Below the pieces are notes generated by a model that did no database searches, was not told the origin of the DNA, and worked only from the letters and a program-made list of their open reading frames with translations. Position numbers and translations under genes: made by a program. A stretch of 10,657 nt of DNA from Desulfobulbus sp. (GTDB lineage Bacteria > Desulfobacterota > Desulfobulbia > Desulfobulbales > Desulfobulbaceae): assembly GCA_030600525.1 (NCBI GenBank), contig JAUVLX010000100.1, forward strand, positions 1 through 10,657, in the 5' to 3' direction. This document shows, piece after piece, positions 1-6,606 of this stretch (position 1 is its first letter; every line of letters begins with the position of its first letter).

Positions 1-140
1 TCTCCGTTGCACGAACAAACCTGACCACAGGCACCGTACAGACAACTTTTTACATGTTTTTGATTTTGTTTACACTTTTACTGGTGGCAGAAATCAGCAT
101 TATGGCAAAACAGGTCAGCATCGGGCCGGAGGAGGACTAA
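1..140 (+). CDS. cydA: Cytochrome bd quinol oxidase subunit I, C-terminal end (partial)
   Basis: Only the last 45 codons are present (first full codon at position 3, TAA at 138-140), and the 5' end lies outside the window. The piece ends in a hydrophobic helix (residues FYMFLILFTLLLVAEI) and a short acidic tail, as expected for the last transmembrane segment of CydA. The stop is one base before the cydB ATG, and the cydB ribosome binding site (GGAGGAGG) lies inside the cydA tail, which implies translational coupling. CydA carries the haems and quinol site of bd oxidase in the inner membrane. The identification rests mainly on the adjoining cydB, since the fragment has no diagnostic motif of its own. 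Confidence 0.85.
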   Translation, partial: SVARTNLTTGTVQTTFYMFLILFTLLLVAEISIMAKQVSIGPEED

Positions 141-141
141 C

Positions 142-1293
142 ATGATTGAAAATCTTGACTATGCAACCATGCAGCATCTTTGGTGGCTGATCTGTTCGGT
201 GGTGGGTTCGCTCTTTCTTTTTCTCACCTTTGTCCAAGGTGGGCAGACCCTGTTATGGCAGGTTGCAAAAACAGAGACAGAAAAGGATTTGGTTATTAAC
301 TCCCTTGGCCGGAAATGGGAGTTGACCTTTACCACTCTGGTTCTCTTTGGCGGCGCTTTATTTGCCTCTTTTCCCAAATTTTATTCCACCTCATTTGGTG
401 GCGCCTACTGGGTTTGGATACTGATTCTTTTTAGCTTTATTATTCAGGCCGTGAGTTATGAGTTCCGTACAAAACCCTTTAATATATACGGAAGAAGGGT
501 GTACGAACTTTTTTTGTTCATTAACGGATCTGCTGGTATCCTCCTCATTGGGGCCGCAGTCGGTACCTTTTTCACCGGGTCCAACTTTGAGCTCAGTAAT
601 TATAACTTTGTAACCTGGACTCATCCCTTGCGAGGTCTTGAGGCAGCACTCAGCTTTTCCCTTTCCAGTGTTTTCAACATCGCATTGGGTCTCTTCCTGG
701 TCTTTAACGCACGGACGTTGGGGGCAATGTACCTGATAAACAATATAGATCTTGTTGAAGTGCCAGCAATGGAAGAAAGGCTGAGAAAGGCCTGTTGGAC
801 CAATTTTACGTTGTCGTTACCATTCTGCCTTTATGTTGTTGTCTCCTTACTGGTGATGAAAGGATTTGGTATTGTTGATGATCAAGGAACCATTGATTAT
901 GTCAAATTTAAATACTTCACTAATCTGCTCGCTAACCCATGGCTTCTTGGATTTTTGCTAGGTGGGCTTGGGTTGGTCATCATCGGGGCACTGCGGACGG
1001 CAAAAACAAAAAGTACCGCCGGGATATGGTTTGGTGGTTTAGGCACCGTGTTGGTGGGGCTGACGGTATTGCTGTTGCCTGCCTATAATAATACGGCTTT
1101 TTATCCATCAAAATTTGATTTGCAATCAAGCCTGACTATTTATAATGCATCGTCTAGCCCGTACACTTTAAAAGTGATGACGTACGTGGCCCTGGGCATC
1201 CCTTTTGTCTTGGCCTACATCGTGTATGTGTGGTGGTTAATGGACAGGAAAAAGATGAAAATTGAAGATACCGGCGATAGCGCTGCATACTAG
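142..1293 (+). CDS. cydB: Cytochrome bd quinol oxidase subunit II (CydB)
   Basis: This 383-residue, very hydrophobic protein matches the usual CydB length (about 380). With CydA it forms the inner-membrane bd oxidase, which reduces O2 with quinol electrons and lets anaerobes survive oxygen. Supporting sequence features are the family-like stretch GRKWELTFTTLVLFGGALFA near residues 56-75, followed by FYSTSFGGAYW, about eight or more predicted membrane helices, and the C-terminal TIYNASSSPYTLKVM segment typical of CydB. The ATG follows a strong GGAGGAGG site and sits one base after the cydA stop. The 18-base gap to the next small ORF indicates a cydA-cydB-cydX type operon. Spectroscopy or homologues would be needed to tell a haem d enzyme from a cyanide-insensitive type. 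Confidence 0.95.
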   Translation: MIENLDYATMQHLWWLICSVVGSLFLFLTFVQGGQTLLWQVAKTETEKDLVINSLGRKWELTFTTLVLFGGALFASFPKFYSTSFGGAYWVWILILFSFIIQAVSYEFRTKPFNIYGRRVYELFLFINGSAGILLIGAAVGTFFTGSNFELSNYNFVTWTHPLRGLEAALSFSLSSVFNIALGLFLVFNARTLGAMYLINNIDLVEVPAMEERLRKACWTNFTLSLPFCLYVVVSLLVMKGFGIVDDQGTIDYVKFKYFTNLLANPWLLGFLLGGLGLVIIGALRTAKTKSTAGIWFGGLGTVLVGLTVLLLPAYNNTAFYPSKFDLQSSLTIYNASSSPYTLKVMTYVALGIPFVLAYIVYVWWLMDRKKMKIEDTGDSAAY

Positions 1294-1311
1294 CCGTGGG
1301 AGGTTAAGCAT

Positions 1312-1404
1312 ATGAATACGTTTCTTTTGATCACATGGGTAGTGGTGATTGCTGCCTCTTTTAATTTGGCAGTACGATTTTTGAAAAAACTGAATTTATT
1401 TTAA
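1312..1404 (+). CDS. CydX-like 30-residue single-helix membrane protein
   Basis: A 30-codon ORF from ATG 1312 to TAA 1402-1404, preceded by GGGAGG with an 8-base spacer. The product is MNTFLLITWVVVIAASFNLA followed by a short basic tail (VRFLKKLNLF). It is one hydrophobic helix of about 18 residues with lysines and arginine at the C-terminal side. Small single-helix subunits encoded directly after cydB (CydX, or CydS in some Gram-positives) stabilise bd oxidase. This ORF has the right position, size, topology and ribosome binding site, and it ends just before the operon terminator. It is not clearly alignable by eye to E. coli CydX, so the assignment is by context. Usual gene-length cut-offs would miss it. 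Confidence 0.7.
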   Translation: MNTFLLITWVVVIAASFNLAVRFLKKLNLF

Positions 1405-1422
1405 ATATTCCTGCTCAGCTTT

Positions 1423-1460
1423 AAAAAAGCCGCTTCATTTATGAAGCGGCTTTTTTTTTT
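1423..1460. terminator. Bidirectional rho-independent terminator
   Basis: Inverted repeat GCCGCTTC (1429-1436) and GAAGCGGC (1443-1450) with a 6-base loop, flanked by A6 on the left and T10 on the right. The outer A/T tracts extend the stem and give a U-tract on either strand. It can end both the cyd operon (+) and the converging LysR gene (-), whose stop codon is at 1501. Confidence 0.93.
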
Positions 1461-1500
1461 GTCTTATTCCTTTATTCGTCATATCTCATTTTTCCCTGAG

Positions 1501-2385
1501 TTATGGAAAGCAAGCTTTCACCTCTTTGATAAATGCTTCCATGGATTGTGAAAGCCATTTGTCCTTGTGTGAAATCATTAAAATGGCAGTTTCTATCGTC
1601 TCGGTTCCCATCTGAAAAGATGCAAAACGTCCCTGCTGTAGTTCTTCTTTGACAGCTATTTCCGGCAGAATAGTCACGCCGACCTGTTGCTCCACACATG
1701 ATTTTATTGTTTCAAGGGAGTTGAGCTCAATAGTGGCAGCTGGCTTTACCTTGAGTTCATCCAGTGTTTGTAAAAAGGTTGAATTGTAACGACAGTCGTG
1801 TTTTGGCAGAAGCAATGTTTCATGTTCCAGATCTTTCAGACTGACATGAGCCCTTTTGCTCAGCGCACAGTGATTTGAACAAACGAATAGCAGGTTCGTA
1901 AATCCCAACACTTCACTTTTGAGGTCAGCTTCGTGAATGGCATCTATCAGGAGAAAAGCCACATCTGTGATGCCGGATCTTAATTCACGTTTCAAAGAGG
2001 AAAAGGTACAGCTGTTGATGTCCAGGTTGACCTTTGGGTACTGTTGCTGGAAACGGCTAAGTACTTGCGGCAGGATATAGGTTCCAAGGCTCTGTGGAAT
2101 TCTTACAGAAATGGAACCTTCCGGTTCTTCCCAGCCCCCTACTTCTGCAAAGGTTTCGGCCTCAATGTCTATCATCTTTTTTGCATACCGAACCATTATC
2201 CTTCCTGCTTCGGTGAGTGCTACTTTTTTTCCCAGACGGTCAAAAAGTGGGACACCGAGTTCCTCTTCCAGGGTTCTGATCCTCGATGAAACGGTTGATT
2301 GCGCAAAATTAAGTGCGTCTGCAGCCTGACTGAAACTTAATAAATCGGCTACCATCAGAAAGGTCTTGAGTTGGCGTAATTCCAT
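1501..2385 (-). CDS. LysR-type transcriptional regulator
   Basis: A 294-residue protein of standard LysR length. Residues 1-60 form the winged helix-turn-helix (MELRQLKTFLMVADLLSFSQ, then AADALNFAQSTVSSRIRTLE, then LGVPLFDR). From about residue 90 to the end is the periplasmic-binding-protein-like effector domain. The ATG is preceded by AGGAG with a 7-base spacer. The gene is divergent from the CGGC-domain/cytochrome genes and converges on the cyd operon. By LysR convention it would control itself and the divergent genes at 2663 onward; palindromes in the shared intergenic region fit that. The effector cannot be read from sequence. There are several cysteines in the effector domain, but no OxyR-type pair could be assigned. 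Confidence 0.93.
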   Translation of the reverse strand: MELRQLKTFLMVADLLSFSQAADALNFAQSTVSSRIRTLEEELGVPLFDRLGKKVALTEAGRIMVRYAKKMIDIEAETFAEVGGWEEPEGSISVRIPQSLGTYILPQVLSRFQQQYPKVNLDINSCTFSSLKRELRSGITDVAFLLIDAIHEADLKSEVLGFTNLLFVCSNHCALSKRAHVSLKDLEHETLLLPKHDCRYNSTFLQTLDELKVKPAATIELNSLETIKSCVEQQVGVTILPEIAVKEELQQGRFASFQMGTETIETAILMISHKDKWLSQSMEAFIKEVKACFP

Positions 2386-2401
2386 CTTGGTTCTCCTATC
2401 G

Positions 2402-2459
2402 ATTATTCCGATAATAACCGCTAATTTGATTCGCTGGACACGTTATTAGCGATCGGTTA
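2402..2459. promoter_or_regulatory. Nested inverted repeats, candidate LysR operator
   Basis: Three dyads lie within 60 bases directly upstream of the LysR start: ATTAT-N4-ATAAT (2402-2415), CGCTAAT/ATTAGCG (2419-2425 and 2445-2451), and outside the latter TAACCG/CGGTTA (2415-2420 and 2454-2459). LysR regulators typically bind interrupted dyads of T-N11-A type between divergent genes. The 14-base ATTATTCCGATAAT element is closest to the regulator's own start and could serve autoregulation. This is inferred from position and symmetry only. Confidence 0.5.
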
Positions 2460-2662
2460 CTACATACCAGATTTGTATTTGAGAAGTCAATTCGGATGGT
2501 TTGGTAATCGCTGCAATGAGGCTGCTTTTTAAGGATCATATAAGGGAATAATGAATTTTAAAAGCTGTGCCAACGTAACGAATATAAAGCCCAAAAAGGA
2601 AAAGTTGCGTGAACCACGTGCCACATGACTCGGTTAAGAGAATAAGAATAAAGGGAAACCAG
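2460..2662. other. Intergenic leader upstream of the CGGC-domain gene
   Basis: About 200 bases between the LysR operator region and the next confident gene. No RNA gene or convincing riboswitch was recognised. A TGGACA element at 2435-2440 could be a -35 box for rightward transcription, but the matching -10 is poor. A 25-codon ORF (ATG 2551, TGA 2626-2628) has a fair AAGGG ribosome site and would encode a basic peptide (MNFKSCANVTNIKPKKEKLR plus five residues). It has no recognised family and may be chance. Confidence 0.3.
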
Positions 2663-2995
2663 ATGAAAAAAGTAGGCATCATTCGTTGTCAGCAAGTTGA
2701 AGATATGTGTCCGGGTACAACCGATTTTAAAGTTGCCGCCCAGGGTAAACTTGGGTTTGAACATACCGGACCAGTAGAGATTGTCGGTTTTGTTAGTTGT
2801 GGTGGATGTCCAGGGAAAAGAGCTGTCCCAAGGGCCCAACTGATGGTTGACAGGGGCGCGGAAATTATAGCCTTTGCGTCATGTATTTCAAAAGGCAATC
2901 CGATTGGTATGGCTTGCCCCCATTTTGAAGAAATTAAAGATGCTGTTATCAGAAAAATAGGCACAGATATAGAAATCCTTGAGTATACCCATTAA
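2663..2995 (+). CDS. CGGC-domain protein (small, cysteine-rich, putative metal binding)
   Basis: A 110-residue soluble protein. The start MKKVGIIRC at 2663 is chosen over the longer in-frame extension (from 2609) because an AAGGG-type ribosome site lies just upstream and the hydrophobic first strand VGIIRC is how such proteins begin. The family hallmark CGGC is at residues 46-49 (VSCGGCPGKRAVPRA). Further cysteines are C9, C16, C74 and C85, six in all and well placed for binding a metal or Fe-S centre. Members (Pfam CGGC family) are small anaerobe proteins of unknown function. It is divergent from the LysR gene and upstream of the multiheme cytochrome with a 125-base gap, so co-regulation is plausible but not shown. 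Confidence 0.85.
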   Translation: MKKVGIIRCQQVEDMCPGTTDFKVAAQGKLGFEHTGPVEIVGFVSCGGCPGKRAVPRAQLMVDRGAEIIAFASCISKGNPIGMACPHFEEIKDAVIRKIGTDIEILEYTH

Positions 2996-3120
2996 CAAAA
3001 GATAGTAATTAGAAGGGCCTGCGAGATTGCAAGCCGTGTGAAGGTAACAACGGAGAGCAACGTAACTTGGACAGTTTGGTAGGGATACAGAGGAGATAAC
3101 CATTGAGTAAAGGAGGGAAG

Positions 3121-4464
3121 ATGAACACTATCTGGGCAGTACTTGTTGCGTGTATTGCTGCCTGTTTGTTGGCAGTAACCAGTGCCATGGGTGCGGGAGG
3201 ACCAAAGCCTGAACCGCAGCCCAAGGCAAAGACTATTGCTGAGCTTGCAGAGCGCTATGATTCAAGCAGATGCATTGAATGTCATGAAGAAGCTCATGAC
3301 CAATGGTCAGAGTCGCTTCATGCCAAGTCTATTCTTGGAACGCCTCGCACCGCACCGACGATCATCACTGCCATTGAAAAGGGGCTGAAGCTGTTTCCCT
3401 ATTCTGGTGTAAAGAAAGACGAAGACATCACAGTCGAAAGCCTGATGATGTGTATGAAATGCCATCTGCCTCAATTGGATGAAGCCACCGATGATGTAGC
3501 CCGCGAAATTGTGGCAACCATTCGAAGCTGGCAACAGGCATATAAAGTGGAAGACTATGATCGAGTTGACGAGTTGGAGGAGACCATAGCCAGTTTGAAT
3601 ATTGGCTGTATGGTATGCCACAACAAACTTGCGCTCATTCATAAGTATGCTGATGGGTATCCACAACCGGATACCGTCTATGGTGCCACCGAGGGAGACC
3701 ATGAAGATGAAGAGTATCCCAAAGTGGCAGTAGCTCCAGCATTAGGTGAAGCTATTTTTTGTGGACAGTGCCATGGGCAGGGACCAAATTTTGAACTGGA
3801 TCATCCTTCCCAGTGTGCAACAGCATATGGGAGTTACCTTTTTGCCTATGTAGCACATGGCGGCAGCAAAACCTGTCAGGAATGCCATATGGATCAATCC
3901 GGTCTTGGTCATGATATGCAGGCGTACCGGGATGAGGACATGATTGCCATGGCCGTAGATGTGAACGTGGAAGGACGGTCACTGTTCTGGCGAAAAAACA
4001 AGCAAGACGGTGTGCTACCGATGGGTATCATCAACGTTGAAATTTATAACAAAACCGGTCACGGCATACCAGACGGCTGACCTACTCCAAATAGGCTGGT
4101 CCTGGATGTGACTGCTAAAACAAAGGATGATACAGTAATTTATAATAAACAGAAATTTTACATGCCCTATCCCGGACGCCTCGGCCGAGGTAAGGAGATG
4201 GGCAGAGGACCTTATGAAAAAAGCGGTATCCTCAGAGAAACAAGCATTCCACCATTGACACGGGTTCACGAAACCTTTGAAATCACATTCCCCTATGAAG
4301 ATAAGGTGGCAGGTGCTTCCACCCGCAGGGAATTACTCAATGATGAAATAACTGTTTCTGTGGTTTTGTCTTATCTGCCGTTTGGCGAATTTGACGGCAA
4401 TGAGGTAACGTTTTTTGAAGAAAGCAAGGTGCTGGATTTAAAGACAGAATGGATTTGGAGATAA
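3121..4464 (+). CDS. Exported multiheme (5 CXXCH) c-type cytochrome with in-frame TGA, candidate selenoprotein
   Basis: Read through the TGA at 4078-4080, the product has 447 residues. It starts with a hydrophobic signal segment (about residues 4-23), then five haem-binding CXXCH motifs: CIECH 51, CMKCH 111, CMVCH 163, CGQCH 214 and CQECH 252. A haem-free C-terminal domain follows. The TGA is codon 320 in the context NKTGHGIPDG-TGA-PTPNRLVLDV, a GH-x-x-P-x-G type motif common in multiheme cytochromes. The frame then continues for 128 codons to TAA with normal protein character and no ribosome site at the first downstream ATG (4108). I recall a selenocysteine-type family called ExtKL (selenite/tellurite operons of Geobacter), but this link is from memory. 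Likely role: periplasmic or surface electron transfer. ATG 3121 has AGGAGG 4 bases upstream. TTG 3103, with AGGAG 7 bases upstream, would add MSKGGK and a positive n-region, so it is a real alternative. The other reading is a nonsense mutation. Confidence 0.75.
4078..4106 (+). promoter_or_regulatory. In-frame TGA plus SECIS-like hairpin (candidate)
   Basis: Directly after the TGA the RNA can fold as TCCA (4086-4089) with TGGA (4103-4106), a one-sided AATA bulge, then GG (4094-4095) with CC (4101-4102), closing a CTGGT loop (4096-4100). An alternative pairing is AGG/CCT around the same loop. Bacterial SECIS elements are short stem-loops downstream of UGA with G (often GGU) in the apical loop, as in fdhF of E. 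coli. The loop here starts 15 bases after the TGA, at the short edge of the usual distance, and the stem is weak. The fold was worked out by hand, not calculated. Confidence 0.45.
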
Positions 4465-4508
4465 TATCGGTTATGTAATCCGATCCATTGCCGTTGGTTA
4501 AATCGCTT

Positions 4509-4545
4509 AAGCCCGTATGGTCGATCCATACGGGCTTTTTATTTG
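4509..4545 (+). terminator. Rho-independent terminator after the cytochrome gene
   Basis: A perfect 12-base inverted repeat, AAGCCCGTATGG (4509-4520) and CCATACGGGCTT (4526-4537), with a 5-base loop and followed by a T-rich tract (TTTTTATTT). It ends transcription of the cytochrome gene 45 bases after its stop and separates it from the arsenic island. Confidence 0.93.
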
Positions 4546-4727
4546 GGACGGAGGAAAACGGTTATCTGCAGCGGCCCGCAATGATAAATGCATGGACTCT
4601 CTGCCGGCCCATGAATAACGGACAAGATGTTAACCGAATTTTACTGTTTCGTAATAGGAAATTAGAGATAAAAATATAAGGTGTTGAAAACAACAGAAGA
4701 GACTCTTTTTCAAACAGGAAAGGCCCT
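4546..4727 (+). promoter_or_regulatory. Upstream region of the arsenic operon
   Basis: A non-coding stretch that becomes AT-rich towards its end (4630-4715), consistent with a promoter, although no pair of -35/-10 boxes is convincing. An 11-base palindrome AAGAGACTCTT (4697-4707) and a looser pair TTGAAAA/TTTTCAA (4684-4690 and 4707-4713) lie just before arsR and could be the ArsR operator, since ArsR proteins bind dyads at their own promoter. The two dyads do not share a centre, so at most one is likely relevant. Confidence 0.35.
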
Positions 4728-5096
4728 ATGCAAAATGAGATTCAGTTATTCAAAGCACTCTCCGACGGAACCAGACTGCGGATACTCTTGCTGCTCCTGA
4801 ACAACGGAGAGTTGTGCGTCTGCGACCTGATGGAATCCTTGCAGATTCCCCAGTCAACCGCATCGCGTCACCTGGCCTTGCTGCGCAACGCTGGACTCGT
4901 CGACGGGAAACGGCGCGGGACCTGGATGTATTACCAGGTGGCCGAGGATCAAACACTCGGTTCGGTGATACTGGCTGGCCTCAGGCAACACTGCTCCAGA
5001 CTGGACACCGCTGCCGCAGACCACAGGAGATGCCTGGAATTTCTTTCAACTAAAAGCGACACCTCATGCCACAAAGCGAATAATCAGCAGGAATAA
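4728..5096 (+). CDS. arsR: ArsR-family arsenic-responsive repressor
   Basis: A 122-residue winged-helix regulator of ArsR/SmtB type: FKALSDGTRLRILLLLLNNG in the first helices, ELCVCDL at residues 28-34, and the recognition helix region QIPQSTASRHLALLRNAGLV followed by the wing (GKRRGTWMYYQV). The C30-x-C32 pair in the DNA-binding helix corresponds to the arsenite-sensing CVC motif of plasmid R773 ArsR. The third cysteine of that motif (CVCDLC) is methionine here, but the tail holds three more cysteines. AGGAAAGG lies 4 bases upstream of the ATG. It is first in the operon and six bases before the remains of acr3. It is expected to repress the operon until As(III) binds. The gene appears intact. 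Confidence 0.93.
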   Translation: MQNEIQLFKALSDGTRLRILLLLLNNGELCVCDLMESLQIPQSTASRHLALLRNAGLVDGKRRGTWMYYQVAEDQTLGSVILAGLRQHCSRLDTAAADHRRCLEFLSTKSDTSCHKANNQQE

Positions 5097-5102
5097 TACA
5101 CA

Positions 5103-5747
5103 GTGGAAAACAATAAACGACTATCATTTCTCGATCTACGCCTGGATTTTCATTACTGTCGTGCTGGCATGGTTCGGTCTGACAGGTGCAGTGGTTGATA
5201 TCTCCATTGGTGAAATCGCCAAATCAGTCTTCATCTACCTTGGAATCCCCTTTCTCGGTGGCGTGCTGACCAGTTTTTTCGGTATCAGAAATAGGGGCAA
5301 AGAGTGGTACGAGACGGTCTTCATCCCGAAGATATCACCATTGACCCTGATATTTTTGCTTTTTACCATCTTGGTTATGTTCTCTCTGAAAGGAGAGTAC
5401 ATCATTCCGCTACCATTCGACGTGTTGCGTATTGCACTGCCGCTGACCATCTACTTTTGGTCATGTTTCTCGTTTCTTTCTTCCTGTCGATGAAGGTTGG
5501 GGCAACCTACGAGCAGACCACCACGTTCAGCTTCACGGCGGGATCAAACAATTTTGAACTGGCTATTGCCGTAGCAATTGCGGTATTGGGCATTGACGCC
5601 GGTGTAGCATTCGCTGCTGTTATTGGTCCGCTGGTTGAAGTGCCCGTGATAGCACTGGTTAACGTCGCCCTCCGATTTCGTAAAAAATATTTCCCTCATG
5701 TCAAGAGCACCGTCACCGGTGTCTGTCACGTGAGAAAACCTAAATAA
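5103..5747 (+). pseudogene. acr3: Acr3 arsenite efflux permease, broken by internal deletion and frameshift
   Basis: Acr3 is an inner-membrane arsenite exporter of about 350 residues. Here a GTG start (5103) gives only VENNKRLSFLD, which matches the Acr3 N-terminus. At about 5133-5137 the sequence jumps, out of frame, to YAWIFITVVLAWFGLTGAVV, which belongs near the middle of Acr3. Roughly 500 bases are missing, including the TM4 segment that carries the conserved cysteine needed for transport. The frame then runs through the TM region (GEIAKSVFIYLGIPF, EWYETVFIPKISPLTLI) to about 5455, where a T appears lost from a T-run (ACTTTTGGTC). The Acr3 match continues one frame over (VMFLVSFFLSMKVG, then EQTTTFSFTAGSNNFELAIA, then GPLVEVPV) to TAA 5745-5747. 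The product cannot be a working exporter. The deleted length is an estimate from memory of family sequences. Confidence 0.88.
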
Positions 5748-5759
5748 TCAACACTCATC

Positions 5760-6194
5760 ATGAACACGAAAAAAACAACCCTACTCTTCCTCTGCACCGG
5801 CAACTCCTGCAGGAGCCAGATGGCCGAAGGCTGGGCAAAGGCTTTGAAGAAGGACATGATCGAAACCTGGTCCGCAGGCATCGAGAAGCATGGACTCAAC
5901 CCGCTTGCCGTCAAGGTTATGGCGGAAGCAGGTGTCGATATTTCACAGCAGGAATCCAATGTGATTGACGAGTTGCCCATTAAGGAATTCGATTGGGTCA
6001 TAACCCTCTGCGGCCACGCCGACGAGACCTGCCCGTTTTTCCCCGGCAAAAGGATTTACAAAGGATTCGACGATCCTCCAAAACTGGCTGCGGACGCGAC
6101 CAGTGATGAAGAAAAGCTTGTCCACTACCGGAGAGTCCGGGATGAGATCCGAGAGTTCATTATCTCCCTGCCTGACTCTCTTTCCGTATCATAA
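5760..6194 (+). CDS. arsC: Arsenate reductase, low-molecular-weight phosphatase (thioredoxin-coupled) type
   Basis: A 144-residue cytosolic enzyme that reduces arsenate to arsenite. The P-loop FLCTGNSCRSQMAEG holds the nucleophile C12 and R18. The redox pair C84 and C91 sits in ITLCGHADETCP with the same 7-residue spacing as C82/C89 of Staphylococcus plasmid pI258 ArsC, which marks the thioredoxin-dependent class rather than the glutaredoxin class. The FDDPP segment fits the phosphatase fold's Asp loop. No strong ribosome site precedes the ATG, which lies 12 bases after the acr3 stop, so translation may rely on coupling. Intact, unlike its neighbours on both sides. Without a working Acr3, arsenite made here would need another exit route. 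Confidence 0.95.
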   Translation: MNTKKTTLLFLCTGNSCRSQMAEGWAKALKKDMIETWSAGIEKHGLNPLAVKVMAEAGVDISQQESNVIDELPIKEFDWVITLCGHADETCPFFPGKRIYKGFDDPPKLAADATSDEEKLVHYRRVRDEIREFIISLPDSLSVS

Positions 6195-6213
6195 TTACTA
6201 CAAAGGAACGACC

Positions 6214-6593
6214 ATGAACGAACTTGACCAAACACTTACCGAAATGGACTTTGATTTTCTCGGCAACGGTGAACACGCAATGAGTATCGACGGGATGCGC
6301 AAAGTCCTTAGCAACGATCATTTCCTCTTCCTGGATGTGCGCACTGACAGGGAAAAGAATATTGTAACTTCCCTTTCACCATACACATCCCCCTGAACCA
6401 ACTACCGAACCGACTGGATGAACTGCCGAAAGACAAGTGCATCATCACCTTCTGCTCGTCCATCTTCCGTGGCGGCGTCGCCTACACCTATCTCCATGCC
6501 AACGGTTTTGCCGAGGTGAAATGCCTGGCGGCCACCATGGAAGAAATGGTCGGCGCCTTCAAGCCTGGGCCATTGGCAAAAATGCAGGCGTAG
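6214..6593 (+). pseudogene. Rhodanese-like sulfurtransferase, frameshifted
   Basis: The start MNELDQTLTEMDFDFLGNGE (ATG 6214, AAAGGA upstream) leads into the rhodanese entry motif FLFLDVRTDREKNIV. At about 6367-6369 the frame breaks. One frame over, the sequence continues as TIHIPLNQLPNRLDELPKDK, then CIITFCSSIFRGGVAYTYLH, to TAG 6591-6593. The active loop CSSIFR has the C-x4-R form of a rhodanese with its catalytic cysteine. A single missing base (for example ACTTTCCC to ACTTCCC) explains everything. No slippery heptamer of programmed-frameshift type lies in the correct phase. Restored, the protein would have about 126 residues. It lies 19 bases after arsC and 13 before the permease. Single-domain rhodaneses move sulfane sulfur, which suggests a link with thiolated arsenic or sulfite handling. 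Confidence 0.85.
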
Positions 6594-6606
6594 ACAGGAT
6601 TTCCCC

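Noticed and set aside
2500..2520. Sigma54 promoter upstream of the CGGC gene
   Set aside because: A GG-N10-GC spacing can be found (TGGTTTGGTAATCGC), but most consensus positions do not match and no activator site or gene is evident.
4108..4464. A separate gene starting at ATG 4108
   Set aside because: It is in the same frame as the cytochrome, lacks a ribosome binding site, and its sequence continues the cytochrome C-terminal domain from before the ATG. It is better read as the part after the in-frame TGA.
4488..4679. 63-codon ORF between the cytochrome and arsR
   Set aside because: It runs through the strong terminator at 4509-4545, has no ribosome site and resembles no known protein.
6364..6380. 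Programmed -1 frameshift in the rhodanese
   Set aside because: No X-XXY-YYZ slippery heptamer lies in the reading phase and no clear downstream structure was seen. A lost base is simpler, given similar lesions in adjacent genes.
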